DNA of 64,000 bases from JAEUOS01 sp965279115 (GTDB lineage Bacteria > Pseudomonadota > Gammaproteobacteria > Burkholderiales > JAEUOS01), in the NCBI GenBank assembly GCA_965279115.1, contig OZ257137.1:5332001-5396000 (forward strand), given 5' to 3'. The translations under genes and the position numbers were made by a program. Below the pieces are notes generated by a model. The model did not search any database, was not told the origin of the DNA, and worked only from the letters and a program-made list of their open reading frames with translations. Every line of letters begins with the position of its first letter. Positions within the stretch are counted from its first letter, which is position 1. Below, piece by piece: positions 30,106 through 39,320 of the stretch.

Positions 30106-31233
30106 TCAGTACCCGAACTGCTGCTGTTTGTTGATCACCGTGATTTCGGCGAATGCGCTGCCGTTGTGGTTGTCGCTGGAAAAACCCACCACGTAGCCGC
30201 CGGCGTCGAAGCTTTTCATGCCTTCGAGGGCGCTTATCAGTGATTCGCGGCTCACGCGGGTCGCGCCGGCGCGGCGGATTCCCTCCGCGAGTACCTTTGC
30301 CGCGATGTAGGCCTCAAGCGAGGTCGCGCCGAAATTGCGTCCGCCGGTGTGCTTCTCGAACGCCGCCATGTATTCCGCCACCACCGGAACGTTGCGGTTG
30401 GTCACCGGCGGGACCACCTGCGACACGGTCACGCCCACGCCATCGGGACCAAGCGCGCGCATGAGCACGTTGGGGCCGGCGAACGATGTGCTCACGAACT
30501 GCATGCCGGGGTTGGCGGCCTTCGCCATGCGGATGAAGTCCGCGGACGGCCTGAACAGGGTAGTGGTGATCAGGACGTCCGGTTTCGCGGCGGTGACCTT
30601 CGCCACGGCGCCCTTGATGTCGGGGGTGGTGCGCGTGATCCCGATCGCCGCGCCCGCCTTGATGCCGCGCTTTTGCAGGGCACGCTCGACGGCCGTCAGG
30701 TTTTCCCGGCCGACCGCGTCTTCATGGAACAGGATGCCGAAGGACCTCACGCCGATGGTCGCGTAATGGTTGACGATCTTCTCCAGTTCGTCCGCATAGC
30801 TGGCCCGGTGGTTGAACAGCACGCGGTTGAACAGGCGCATCGGGTCGGCGCCGGTAAAGGGAAACAGGAAGGGCGTGCCGGACTTCTCGGCGAACGGCAT
30901 GGCTGGCCTGCTCAAGGTCGCGCTGGCAAAGCCGAACAATGCCAGCACCTCCCGCTCCTCGATCAGCCGGCGCGCGTTTTCGGCGGAGAGCTTTGTGTCG
31001 TTGCCGTCATCGAGCGTGACCAGTTCGATGCGTCGCCCGCTCAAGCCTCCCGCGGCATTGAGTTTCCTGAAATAGGCGAGCGCACCATCGCGGATTTCCT
31101 CGCCCAGCTCGCGGTTCGAGCCCGTTAGCGGCACGGATTGTCCGATCAGGATGGGGCTAGGCTGGGCGAGCACCCATGAGCAGACGATGGCCGCGAGCGC
31201 GGCGAACATTCGGCGCAGGACAACAGGCAGCAT
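30106..31233 (-). CDS. ABC transporter substrate-binding protein, branched-chain amino acid type
   Basis: 375 residues from the ATG at 31233 (MLPVVLRRMFAALAAIV), which gives a normal signal peptide ending VLA; an ATG at 31263 adds ten residues. The mature protein is a periplasmic type I binding fold (Peripla_BP_6): IGQSVPLTGSNRELGEEIRDGALAYF, LFGFASATL and FGILFHEDAVG. No permease or ATPase genes of the LIV type are adjacent, so it is an orphan here. The ligand is not evident; the family binds amino acids, amides and aromatic acids. Confidence 0.86.
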   Translation of the reverse strand: MLPVVLRRMFAALAAIVCSWVLAQPSPILIGQSVPLTGSNRELGEEIRDGALAYFRKLNAAGGLSGRRIELVTLDDGNDTKLSAENARRLIEEREVLALFGFASATLSRPAMPFAEKSGTPFLFPFTGADPMRLFNRVLFNHRASYADELEKIVNHYATIGVRSFGILFHEDAVGRENLTAVERALQKRGIKAGAAIGITRTTPDIKGAVAKVTAAKPDVLITTTLFRPSADFIRMAKAANPGMQFVSTSFAGPNVLMRALGPDGVGVTVSQVVPPVTNRNVPVVAEYMAAFEKHTGGRNFGATSLEAYIAAKVLAEGIRRAGATRVSRESLISALEGMKSFDAGGYVVGFSSDNHNGSAFAEITVINKQQQFGY

Positions 31234-31351
31234 GGTCACGAACCCGGGTTGTTTCCGCAGCATTGTAAGCGTGCGAATGCCGGCCCGGTTGATGCACTGC
31301 GGCGAGCCCCGTCGTCCTACAAGGCTCCTGTGGCGCTGAATGCCTTTTGTA

Positions 31352-34300
31352 CTAGTCCTGAGCGTTCGTGGGCAATTGCCCCAGTTCCAGGCTCATGCGC
31401 AGGTTGGGCGAAGCCTGGTTGCCGCCCTGGATGATCGTTTGCGTCGCTCCGGCCGGTTGTGCCACATGCCGCATGTAGCCCAGGCTGGCGCCGGCCAGCG
31501 AAAGCCCGAGCAGCGAGGCGAAGGCGATCAGGGCGATGCGACGCAAGGGCGCGCGCGAGGGTCGGGATTGCATGCGTGCCAGCGCATCGGCCGCATCACG
31601 TGCCTGCCGGTCGCGGGCCGCATCACGGTGGGCGGCATCCATGGCGCGCGTTTCCGCAAGCAAGCGCTCTTGTGCCGCCTGCAGCGCCGCACGCTCTGCA
31701 ACTGCGCGCAATTGCGCCGCGTTGCCGGCGCGCGCTTCTGTCGCTGCGCGCTCTTGTGCCGCCAGCACCGCAGCCCGTTCGTCGCTTTCCCGCGCTGCGA
31801 ACGCGGCGATGGCGTCGCGCTCGGCCTGCACGCGCTGTTCCGCGGCGGCGCGCAGCGCACTTTCCTGCGTTTCGCGTGTCTGTGCCATCTGCAGGCTTTC
31901 CCTGCGTGCGGCCAGCGCCTGTTCTTCCATCTCACGGGCGAGACGTGTCTGCAATTCGGCGCTTTCGCGGGCGGCTTGGGCGGCTTCGCGTTCCGCATCG
32001 GCAGCCCGGCGTGTGGCTGCGCCGGCTTCGGCCTGCGCGGCAGCTTTTTGCTCGGCCTGGATTTGCAACAGGCTGGCAGCTTCGGCGCATTCGCGTGCCG
32101 CTGCGGCCAGCCGGGTTTCGGCCTGCGCGGCGGCCTGCGAGCGTTGCCCGGCATCGGCCTGGGCCCTTGCGTGTTCGTCGGCCGCGCGCCGGGCTTCACG
32201 CGTGGCTTCGGTTGCGAGCGCTTCCGCATCACGTGCCCTGGCGCTGGCCTCGGCGGCGTCGCGCTCTGCGGCAATACGCGCTTCCAGCGCGCGGGCGGCA
32301 TCGGCTTCGGCGCTGGCACGGCGCGCAGCCTCGACAAGCGCGGCTTCAGCAAGCGCGAGCCGGCGCACCAGGTTTTCCGCAGCCTCGCGCTCGGCATCGG
32401 CGCGCGCCGCTTCACCCGCAGCCAGTTCGGCTTGCGCGGCGGCGTTCTGCCGGCTGGCGGCAGCGGCGCTTTCCGCGGCTTTGCGCCGCATGTCGGCGGC
32501 CACGGCGTGGCGGCGCGCGTGTTCGGTAGCTTGTCGTTCGGCGCGCTGCGCGTCGGTGGCGACACGGGCCGCCGTGGCTTCCGCACGGCGGCGCTCTTCA
32601 TGCAAGCGGCGTGCTTCGGACTCGGCAGCTTCGCGCGCCATTGCCTGTGCGGCGAGCTCCTCCTGCGCACGCAGGCGGGCCGCGAGCGCATCGGCGGCGG
32701 CAGATTCGGCGATGGCGCGCTCCTGCTCCGCGGCGGCAAGCGCGGCTTCGCATTCGATGCGCCGCATGGTCGCTTCAAGCGCCATCCCGGCGTCAGCCTC
32801 ACGGGTGGCCGACACGTCGGCAAGGCGCCTGAATTCCGCGGCGGCGGCGGCTTCGGATGCTATCGCGGACGTCGCCGCGCGCGCCGCCTCGCGCTCGCAT
32901 TCCTGGCGATGTGCAAGCATGGCCAGGGCCTGGGTTTCAGCCTGGGCTCGCTCCAGATCGATGCTGGTGAGTCTTTCTTCCGCCAACAGGCGCGCGCTGG
33001 CGGCATCAGCCGCCGCGCTCGCGGCAATCGCGCGCTCGATCTCGGCCGCGGCCAGGGAGTCTTCCATGGCAACCATGGACTGTGTGGCCTCGCGGGCTGC
33101 CCGTGCCTGCGCTTGCCGTTCCCGCGCAGCCGAAGCGAGGCGTCGCAGTTCGGCGATCGCTGCTTCGTCGGCAACGCGCGCAGCCTCGGCGGCCTCGGCG
33201 GCGGCTTGTTCCTGTGCCTGGCGCTCGGCGGCGACGGTGCGCGCCTGCGTTTGTGCCTGGGCGCGCTCGAGCGCGCAGGCTGCGAGCGACACCTCTGCGG
33301 CGATGCGCGCAAGGGTGGCGTCGGCGGCCGCGCATTCGGCGGCGGCGCGCTCCTGCTCGGCAATGGCCAGGGTGCTTTCGGCTTCGATCCTGCGGCCGGC
33401 CTCAAGGGTGGCGTCCTCGGCACGCTGCCGGCGCAGGGCGCTTGCCTGGCGCGCCTCGTGGGCGGCTGCGAGCAGGGAGTGCTCCGCGGCCCGGGCTTCC
33501 TCGGCGGCGCTACGCGCGGCGGACTCGGCCTCGATGCGCTGTGCTATCCAGTGTGCGCATGCGGCATCGGCCGCGCGCCTGGCCTCGGCCTGCGCATGCA
33601 ATTCGCACTCGGCGGCGTTACGCGCAGCGGCAGTGGCCTGGGCGGCGGATTCGGCGCTTGCCCGGGCTTCGGCGCTGCGCGCCAGGGCGGCTTCTTCGGA
33701 AGCCTTGCGCAGCGAGGCTTGCATGGCTTTCCGGGCGGTTTCCGCATGCGACAGCGCGGCTGCGTGTTCGCGCACCGCGGCAGCCTCGGCCAGTTGGGCG
33801 ACGCGCGCCTTTTCGGTGGCGGCCTGGATGGCAAGTTCCTCGGCAGCGGTCTTGCGCCTGAAGTGCGCGACCGCGTCTTGTTCGCTGGCAACGCGGCGGG
33901 CGATCGCCAGCGCCATGTCCTGTTCAGCCTGGCGGCGCACGCTGGCGCAGGCGATGGCCGCCGCGCTGGCGGCCAGGCGCGCGCGCACCGCGGCAGCGGC
34001 GGATTCATTGATGTTGCGACGCTCGATTGCCGCCTGTTCGAGTGCGCCTTCTGCCTGCCGACGTTCGTCGGCTGCCTGTGCTTCCGCGTGCGCGGCTTCA
34101 ATGCGCCGGGCTTCGGCGGCGGCGGCTTCCCGGGCGGTCGAGGTCGCGGCGGATTCCGCTTGCGCCGCTTCACGCGCCATCCGGGCCGCGTGCGAGTCGG
34201 CCTCTTGGCGTTCCACCATGGCTTGTGTGGCAGCTTCCTCGCTGGCCGCCCGCTCGGTGAAGGCGCAGCGCGCCGCCGCCTCTTGTGCGATGCGCTCTTC

Positions 34301-36754
34301 GGCGGCCTTGCGTGCGGACTCCGCGGCCGCTGCGCGGGCGATTTCTTCCTGTTCGAGCGCGGCGGCGGCGACACTGCGCTCTGCTGCGCGCGCCTGTGCC
34401 AGGCGACGGGCTGCCAGCGCCGCGTGAACTTGTTCGAGGTTGCGTTGTTCCGCGACTTGCGCGGCTTCGCCGGCGGCCAGCAGGGCTTTTTCGGAGGCCG
34501 CCTGATCACGCGCGATGGTGGCCCGTGCCACTTCGCTGCGGGCGCGCGCCTGCGCGGCGCGTCGCGCGCGCCGTTCGGTGCGGGCTGTCATCAGCGCCGC
34601 CAGGCGTGCCTCGCGGTCGGCGGCGGCTCGTTCTTCGGCGGCCTCGCGCGCAAGCGATTCCGCGCTGAGGCGCTTGCGCGCACGCTCGAGCGCTCTCATT
34701 TCAGCCTCGGCGCGGCGCGTCGCCACCGCCAGCGCCTGGCGGGCGATGGCGAGGTTTTCCTCGCGCGCGGACAATGCGGTTTCCTGGTTGCGGTTGGCCT
34801 TGGCAATGGCATCTGCAAGGGCACTTTCGGCGGCTTTGCGCGCCACCGCTATGCGTTGGGCGGCTTCGTCCGCAGCGGCGCGTTCGCGTGCCGAGCGATG
34901 CGCGGCCGCATCGGCTTCGGCGCGCAATTGCGCGGCCTCGGCGGCACGTTGCTCCGCCTCGAGACGGGCGCGGGCGATCGCTTCGGCGCGCTGTTCCCGG
35001 GCGACCCGGTCGCTGGCGGCAAGGGCGGCAGCGGCCTCGCGTTCGGCGCGGGCAGCTGCAACCGCGGCGGCTTCCGTATCCGTCGCCGCGGCAAGGGAGG
35101 CCAGGCGGGCGGCTTCGGCGTCCTGTCGGGCGCGCTCGTTGCGGTTTTCCGCAGCCGCATGGTCTGCATCGCGGCGTTGCGCCAGCGCGTCGCGGGCGGC
35201 GATCTCGGCCTGCAGACGGGCGTTGGCTGCCTCTACAGCCTCGCGCTCGGCTTCGGCACGGGCGGCGGCGATCTCGGCTTCCGATGATTCGAGCGCAGCC
35301 AGTTTGGCGGCGGCGGCGGCAAGTTCCCTTTCGCTCTTCCAGCGCGACTGCGCGGCCAGTTTGGCGGCTTCCTCGGTGGCGTGGCGGGCTTCGGCCTGGG
35401 CCACGGCTTCCTGCTCGGCGGCGGCGCGCGCGGCGGCCATGGCGGCGGCGGCGTCCTCGATGCGGGCGCGGGCGATGGCAAGCTCGCCGGCCCGTTGTTC
35501 TTCAAGGCCCCGGGCCAGCGCGGCGGCGGCGGCTTGTTCATCGGCCAGTGCGCGTGCCTGCGCGACGCGGGCGAGCTCGCTTTCGGCGGCGGCGCGGCTG
35601 CGTGCCTGCATGTCGGCATGCGCGGCGGCTTCGGCGCTCGCCAAAAGGCTTGCCTGCAACATGCGGTCGGCTTCGACACGGCTGCGGGTGGCTTCGATCA
35701 GGCGCTTTTCGGCGCCGGTGCGGGCTTCGGCGGCCAGGCGGGCCTGCGCCGCTTCGCGCTGGCGTTCGTCGTTGGCGCTCTTGAGTTCGGTATCGGCGGC
35801 GATGCGCAGGCGCAATGCCTCGGCGGCGGCATCTCCGGCGCGCTGGCGCGCCAGGGCGACCGCACGGGCGGTTTCTTCCTCGCCGGCGCGGGCGCGGCTT
35901 TCTTCCTGCTCGCGGGCATCCGCTGCGGCGCGCGCGATCGCGGCCTTGCGTGCGGCGTCTTCGGCGGTGCGGCGCGCGATGGCGCGGCTGGTCGCCTCCT
36001 GCTGGGCGCGTGCGGCCGCCTCGGCGCTGGCGCGTGCGGCTGCTTCAGCCAAGGCCCGCTCTCGCAAGGTCGCCGTGGCGGCGGCCTCCGCGCGCGCGCG
36101 GTCGCGTGCTTCCTGCTGGGCAGCCTTTTCCGCTTCTTCGCGCTCGATCGAAGTCAGGCGTGCGGCTTCCGCCTCGCGCACGGCGGCCTCGACGGATGTG
36201 CGGACGTTCTCCGCACGTTCCCGTGCGGCTTCGGCGGCGGCGCGCGCGTGGATGGTGAGGGTTGCTTCCGCCTCGATCTGGCTGGTGATCGCCGAGCGCG
36301 CCTCTTCCTGCGCGCGGGCGCGGTTGGCGGCGGCTTCAGCGGCGCGCGCGTCAGCCTCGGCACGCGCTTTCAGTTCCGCGATTTCCTTCTCGATGTTCTC
36401 GGCGTGCTCCTCGCTGGACTTGCGCGCGCGCTGCTCGGCTTCCAGTCTTTCCCGCTGCACATGGATGGCGGATTCCTCGGCGCGGGCCCGCTCGTGTGCA
36501 GCGGCGGCGGCGACGCGGTCGACGGCGGCGCGGGTTTCGGCCAGATCGCGGGCGCGGGCTTCGGCCAGGGCGCGGTTGTGGGCGGCGCTGGTGGCCTTGG
36601 CCTCGGCTTCGACGCGCGCGAAGGCCTCGCGGATGGCGCGCAGTTCGGCGTGGGAATTGACGGACTCGCCCGGCTGCGGACGCTCGCGTGCGTCGTCGGC
36701 CGACCCGTTTTCATCCTGTTTCGGGCGCGATTTGAGTGCGAGATTGTTTTCCAT
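31352..36754 (-). CDS. Giant Ala/Arg/Glu-rich coiled-coil protein with C-terminal membrane anchor
   Basis: 1800 residues. After a short polar N terminus (residues 1-33, containing the Pro residues RPKQ and RPQPG), residues about 34-1725 are an uninterrupted Ala/Glu/Arg/Gln-rich helical region in which I see no proline and few glycines. Ala was about 39% in a 104-residue stretch counted. One hydrophobic helix lies at about 1740-1761 (IALIAFASLLGLSLAGASLGYM), preceded by basic residues (RAPLRR) and followed by a 39-residue polar tail. The likely topology is a long cytoplasmic rod tethered to the inner membrane. The start has CGGGAG as ribosome site. Large open frames on the opposite strand are compositional shadows. 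TolA is Ala/Lys/Glu-rich but has an N-terminal anchor. I do not recognise a family; a scaffold or cell-shape role is only a guess. Confidence 0.85.
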   Translation of the reverse strand: MENNLALKSRPKQDENGSADDARERPQPGESVNSHAELRAIREAFARVEAEAKATSAAHNRALAEARARDLAETRAAVDRVAAAAAHERARAEESAIHVQRERLEAEQRARKSSEEHAENIEKEIAELKARAEADARAAEAAANRARAQEEARSAITSQIEAEATLTIHARAAAEAARERAENVRTSVEAAVREAEAARLTSIEREEAEKAAQQEARDRARAEAAATATLRERALAEAAARASAEAAARAQQEATSRAIARRTAEDAARKAAIARAAADAREQEESRARAGEEETARAVALARQRAGDAAAEALRLRIAADTELKSANDERQREAAQARLAAEARTGAEKRLIEATRSRVEADRMLQASLLASAEAAAHADMQARSRAAAESELARVAQARALADEQAAAAALARGLEEQRAGELAIARARIEDAAAAMAAARAAAEQEAVAQAEARHATEEAAKLAAQSRWKSERELAAAAAKLAALESSEAEIAAARAEAEREAVEAANARLQAEIAARDALAQRRDADHAAAENRNERARQDAEAARLASLAAATDTEAAAVAAARAEREAAAALAASDRVAREQRAEAIARARLEAEQRAAEAAQLRAEADAAAHRSARERAAADEAAQRIAVARKAAESALADAIAKANRNQETALSAREENLAIARQALAVATRRAEAEMRALERARKRLSAESLAREAAEERAAADREARLAALMTARTERRARRAAQARARSEVARATIARDQAASEKALLAAGEAAQVAEQRNLEQVHAALAARRLAQARAAERSVAAAALEQEEIARAAAAESARKAAEERIAQEAAARCAFTERAASEEAATQAMVERQEADSHAARMAREAAQAESAATSTAREAAAAEARRIEAAHAEAQAADERRQAEGALEQAAIERRNINESAAAAVRARLAASAAAIACASVRRQAEQDMALAIARRVASEQDAVAHFRRKTAAEELAIQAATEKARVAQLAEAAAVREHAAALSHAETARKAMQASLRKASEEAALARSAEARASAESAAQATAAARNAAECELHAQAEARRAADAACAHWIAQRIEAESAARSAAEEARAAEHSLLAAAHEARQASALRRQRAEDATLEAGRRIEAESTLAIAEQERAAAECAAADATLARIAAEVSLAACALERAQAQTQARTVAAERQAQEQAAAEAAEAARVADEAAIAELRRLASAARERQAQARAAREATQSMVAMEDSLAAAEIERAIAASAAADAASARLLAEERLTSIDLERAQAETQALAMLAHRQECEREAARAATSAIASEAAAAAEFRRLADVSATREADAGMALEATMRRIECEAALAAAEQERAIAESAAADALAARLRAQEELAAQAMAREAAESEARRLHEERRRAEATAARVATDAQRAERQATEHARRHAVAADMRRKAAESAAAASRQNAAAQAELAAGEAARADAEREAAENLVRRLALAEAALVEAARRASAEADAARALEARIAAERDAAEASARARDAEALATEATREARRAADEHARAQADAGQRSQAAAQAETRLAAAARECAEAASLLQIQAEQKAAAQAEAGAATRRAADAEREAAQAARESAELQTRLAREMEEQALAARRESLQMAQTRETQESALRAAAEQRVQAERDAIAAFAARESDERAAVLAAQERAATEARAGNAAQLRAVAERAALQAAQERLLAETRAMDAAHRDAARDRQARDAADALARMQSRPSRAPLRRIALIAFASLLGLSLAGASLGYMRHVAQPAGATQTIIQGGNQASPNLRMSLELGQLPTNAQD
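32750..33694 (-). repeat. Three tandem 315-bp (105-residue) repeat units inside the giant coiled-coil gene
   Basis: Residues 1021, 1126, 1231 and 1336 begin the similar blocks EAALARSAEARASAES, ESTLAIAEQERAAAEC, EDSLAAAEIERAIAAS and EAALAAAEQERAIAES. Spacing is exactly 105 residues each time, which is 15 heptads. A weaker earlier block (EGALEQAAIERRNINES, residue about 902) is 119 residues before, again a multiple of seven. The fourth block diverges after about 60 residues. Confidence 0.8.
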
Positions 36755-36840
36755 GCCGGGCTCCCGTCAAGTACGGTGGTTCCGGCGGGTGCGCGTTTAC
36801 GGCACGGGCCGGAATTACTTGAGCCCATTATTGGTTTCTG

Positions 36841-36881
36841 GAGGTCGGAATGGACCTCGAACAGAGGGGTAAACCCCCCTC
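36841..36881. other. Two tandem short hairpins upstream of the giant gene
   Basis: GAGGTC (36841-36846) with GACCTC (36853-36858), and GAGGGG (36864-36869) with CCCCTC (36876-36881). They lie 87-127 bp upstream of the giant gene's ATG, between it and the small membrane protein gene. Neither is followed by a good T-run on either strand. They may be leader structures or a weak terminator. Confidence 0.4.
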
Positions 36882-36927
36882 ATTTGCAGAATTGCCTGAT
36901 GGCGGTGCCGCAATATGGTAGAGATCG

Positions 36928-37167
36928 CTAATCTCCGGGCGTTTTTGGAGCACCTTGCCCGCCGATCGAGGCTTGTTGTGCCTCGGATTGCGACATTTCT
37001 GCCTTCCTTTTTCGCCGCCTGCGCCCCGGCGTACCCAGCAGGTACATCAACAGACTGCACGGAAGCAAGCCATAGAACAGGAACGTCAGCAAGGCGGACA
37101 CGACGCTCGGCTCGGTGATGGCCATCATGAATGCCACCCAAAGCCAGCCGATCGCGATGATGTACAT
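36928..37167 (-). CDS. Small conserved-looking membrane protein
   Basis: 79 residues. Two hydrophobic stretches (about 2-18 and 22-43) contain WLWVAFMMAITEPSVVSALLTFLFYG. A strongly basic stretch (GRRRRKRK) and a polar C-terminal tail follow. I recall similar small proteins in other betaproteobacteria, but no function is known. It begins 12 bp after serB stops, so it is probably the last gene of the mfd-SEL1-serB operon. The basic segment after the second helix predicts a cytoplasmic C terminus. Confidence 0.72.
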   Translation of the reverse strand: MYIIAIGWLWVAFMMAITEPSVVSALLTFLFYGLLPCSLLMYLLGTPGRRRRKRKAEMSQSEAQQASIGGQGAPKTPGD

Positions 37168-37179
37168 GTGAGGTTCCGG

Positions 37180-38034
37180 TCAGGTGAAGAACAGCGGTGG
37201 CACGGCGTCCAGGCCGTGGTGATTGATGGCATGCGTCGCCTGTGCGCGCACCACCGGCTTGGCGCGGTAGGCGATGGAGACACCGGCGGCGCCCATCATC
37301 GGCAGGTCGTTGGCGCCGTCGCCGATGGCGATGGCCTGGTCAGGCCGGGCGCCGAGGCGCTCGCAGGTGTCCAGCAGCGCCTGGCGCTTGGCTGCGCCAT
37401 CGACGATTTCGCCGACAACGGTGCCTGTGAGCAGGCCGTCCTCCACGCCCAGAACGTTGGCGCGAGCGTCGTCCAGCCCCAGTCGCTCGGCCAGGCGCGC
37501 GCTAAAGAAGGTGAAGCCGCCGGACACAACCAGGGTGGCCAGGCCGGCGGACCGAAACGCGGCAAGCATCGTGCCCACGCCCGGCGTCGGGCGCAGGCGT
37601 TCGTCATAGACGCGCTGCAGCGCTTCCACCGGCAGGCCCTTCAGGAGGCCCACGCGGCGCCTGAGCGCCTGCGGAAAGTCGATCTCGCCGCGCATGGCCG
37701 CCTCGGTGATGGCCGCCACGGCGGGCTTGATGCCCTGCATGTCGGCGATCTCGTCGATGCACTCGATGGTGATGAGTGTGGAGTCCATGTCCATCACCGC
37801 CAACCGGAAGTCCGTCAGCGGGCGTGGTGTGGCGATGAAGGCGCAGTCCACCTGCGCGGCATCGGCAAGCGCGGCAATCTGACCCCGAATCGCGGCATCC
37901 GGCAGCGCGGGCATGTTGCCAAGGTGCACGATCCGGTCACTCAGCCGCACCACAGTCGCGGAACCACAGACAGTTTCAAGCCCAGCCAGCAGTTCGGCCG
38001 TGACCAAGCCCTGCAATACGATGGTGGCGCTCAT
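37180..38034 (-). CDS. serB: Phosphoserine phosphatase
   Basis: 284 residues. The HAD nucleophile motif is VMDMDSTLI (about residue 80-88), motif II is VVSGGFTFF and motif III/IV is AIGDGANDLPMM. The N-terminal about 70 residues form the ACT-like extension of the proteobacterial SerB. It performs the last step of serine synthesis. Its ATG overlaps the stop of the upstream SEL1-repeat gene by 4 bp (ATGA). Confidence 0.96.
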   Translation of the reverse strand: MSATIVLQGLVTAELLAGLETVCGSATVVRLSDRIVHLGNMPALPDAAIRGQIAALADAAQVDCAFIATPRPLTDFRLAVMDMDSTLITIECIDEIADMQGIKPAVAAITEAAMRGEIDFPQALRRRVGLLKGLPVEALQRVYDERLRPTPGVGTMLAAFRSAGLATLVVSGGFTFFSARLAERLGLDDARANVLGVEDGLLTGTVVGEIVDGAAKRQALLDTCERLGARPDQAIAIGDGANDLPMMGAAGVSIAYRAKPVVRAQATHAINHHGLDAVPPLFFT

Positions 38035-39320
38035 TTTTTGACCAGCGTGGCCCAGCGTTGCGCTTCCACCGGGTCGAGGGCGGCGCCCAGTTCACCCTTC
38101 GAGTAGATGGCGGCCAGGCGTTCCGCCGCTTCGGCCACGCCGGCTTCCCCGGCGCGGCGATAAAAAGCCAGCGCCTTGGGATTGTTCGATACCAGTCCCA
38201 AGCCCATTTCGTGGATGCGGCCGGCTTCCAGCATGGCCAGCGGCACGCCGTTGTCTGCAGCCCGGGTGATCCAGTTGGCCGCGGCTTCGAGGTCGCGCCT
38301 GACACCTTCGCCGCGCGCGGTCATGCGGCCGAACCAGTACTGCGCATTGGGCAGGCCCTGTTCGGCGGCCAGCTTGAAGTAGCGCGCCGCCTCGACCAGG
38401 TTCTTCGGACCGCCGATGCCTTCGTAATGAAAGCGGGCCAGTTGCGCCTGCGCACGCGAATAATTCTGCGCTGCGGATTTGTTGAGCCAGTCAAGCATGC
38501 CGGGGAGGTCCGGCGCGCTGCCCTTGCCTTGCCCCAGCATCAGGCCCAGGTTGAACTGGGCTACCCGGTCACCCGCTTCGGCGGCGCGACGGTACAGGCG
38601 CTCGGCTTCGGCAAAGCTTTGCAGTACGCCACGGCCGTCGTAGTACATGGCGCCCAGGTTGTTGAGCGCGACCGGGTGGCCGCGTTCGCTAGCCTTGCCG
38701 TACCAGCGCGCCGCCGCGGCAAAGTCGGGCGTCCCGCCCAGCGCTGATTCGAAGTACTCACCCAGCAGAACCGCCAGCACGGCGTCACCGGCGTCGGCCC
38801 TTGCCGCCACCGCTTCCGCCAACCGGGCTGCTGCTACACGGTCGCCGGCGACTCGTCCGACCAGCATGGCCTGGAGTTGTTGCGCTTCGCTTTCCATTGC
38901 GGCGGGCGGGAGCACGGCGGTGGGCCGGGTCGGCGCCGACAAGGCTGCGGTCGCGGGCGATACGACGGCTTGCGGGCCGGATTTGGCCTTGGCGTCCAGC
39001 GCCGCCAGCGCTTCGCGCGCTTCCTTGTTGCCCTGCGCGGCTGCCCGGTTGTACCAGTAGCGTGCCCGCGCGATATCCACCGGGGCACCGAGACCCTGCT
39101 CGCGCATGCGGCCCATCAAATACTGGGCCTCGGCAAAGCCGCGATTGGCTTGCGGCTCCAGAATGGAAATCGCGCGCTTGTAGTCGCCTGCCGCCAGCGC
39201 GTCGTTGCCCGGCCCCGCCTGGGCGGCCGGGGCCAGCCCGGCCACGGCCGCACACAGAAAAACACCGGGCGCAAGCCGCCTTGCTACGGTCGGGATTCTG
39301 GGGGCGGGAAACAAGGTCAT
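38031..39320 (-). CDS. Exported SEL1-like repeat protein
   Basis: 429 residues. A signal peptide (residues about 12-35, ending AQA) is followed by at least nine SEL1-type TPR repeats, recognisable by A-x-x-x-L-G-x-M-Y-x-x-G and A-x-x-W-Y-x-K-A (NNLGAMYYDGRGVLQSFAEA, LARFHYEGIG). A linker near residues 105-145 is Pro/Ala-rich. SEL1 proteins act as protein-binding scaffolds. It overlaps mfd upstream and serB downstream by ATGA, so the three are translationally coupled. Confidence 0.88.
   Translation of the reverse strand: MTLFPAPRIPTVARRLAPGVFLCAAVAGLAPAAQAGPGNDALAAGDYKRAISILEPQANRGFAEAQYLMGRMREQGLGAPVDIARARYWYNRAAAQGNKEAREALAALDAKAKSGPQAVVSPATAALSAPTRPTAVLPPAAMESEAQQLQAMLVGRVAGDRVAAARLAEAVAARADAGDAVLAVLLGEYFESALGGTPDFAAAARWYGKASERGHPVALNNLGAMYYDGRGVLQSFAEAERLYRRAAEAGDRVAQFNLGLMLGQGKGSAPDLPGMLDWLNKSAAQNYSRAQAQLARFHYEGIGGPKNLVEAARYFKLAAEQGLPNAQYWFGRMTARGEGVRRDLEAAANWITRAADNGVPLAMLEAGRIHEMGLGLVSNNPKALAFYRRAGEAGVAEAAERLAAIYSKGELGAALDPVEAQRWATLVKK

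Noticed and set aside
31340..35287. 1315-residue plus-strand open frame rich in Gly/Phe/Cys
   Set aside because: It lies opposite the giant coiled-coil gene; its composition is what antisense Ala/Arg/Glu codons produce, and it has no credible start or domain.
34515..36872. 785-residue Ala/Ser/Arg-rich plus-strand open frame
   Set aside because: Antisense shadow of the same gene in another frame.
36841..36881. Intrinsic terminator for the serB operon
   Set aside because: The hairpins have no T-run and lie upstream of, not after, the minus-strand giant gene's start; the operon ends at 36928.
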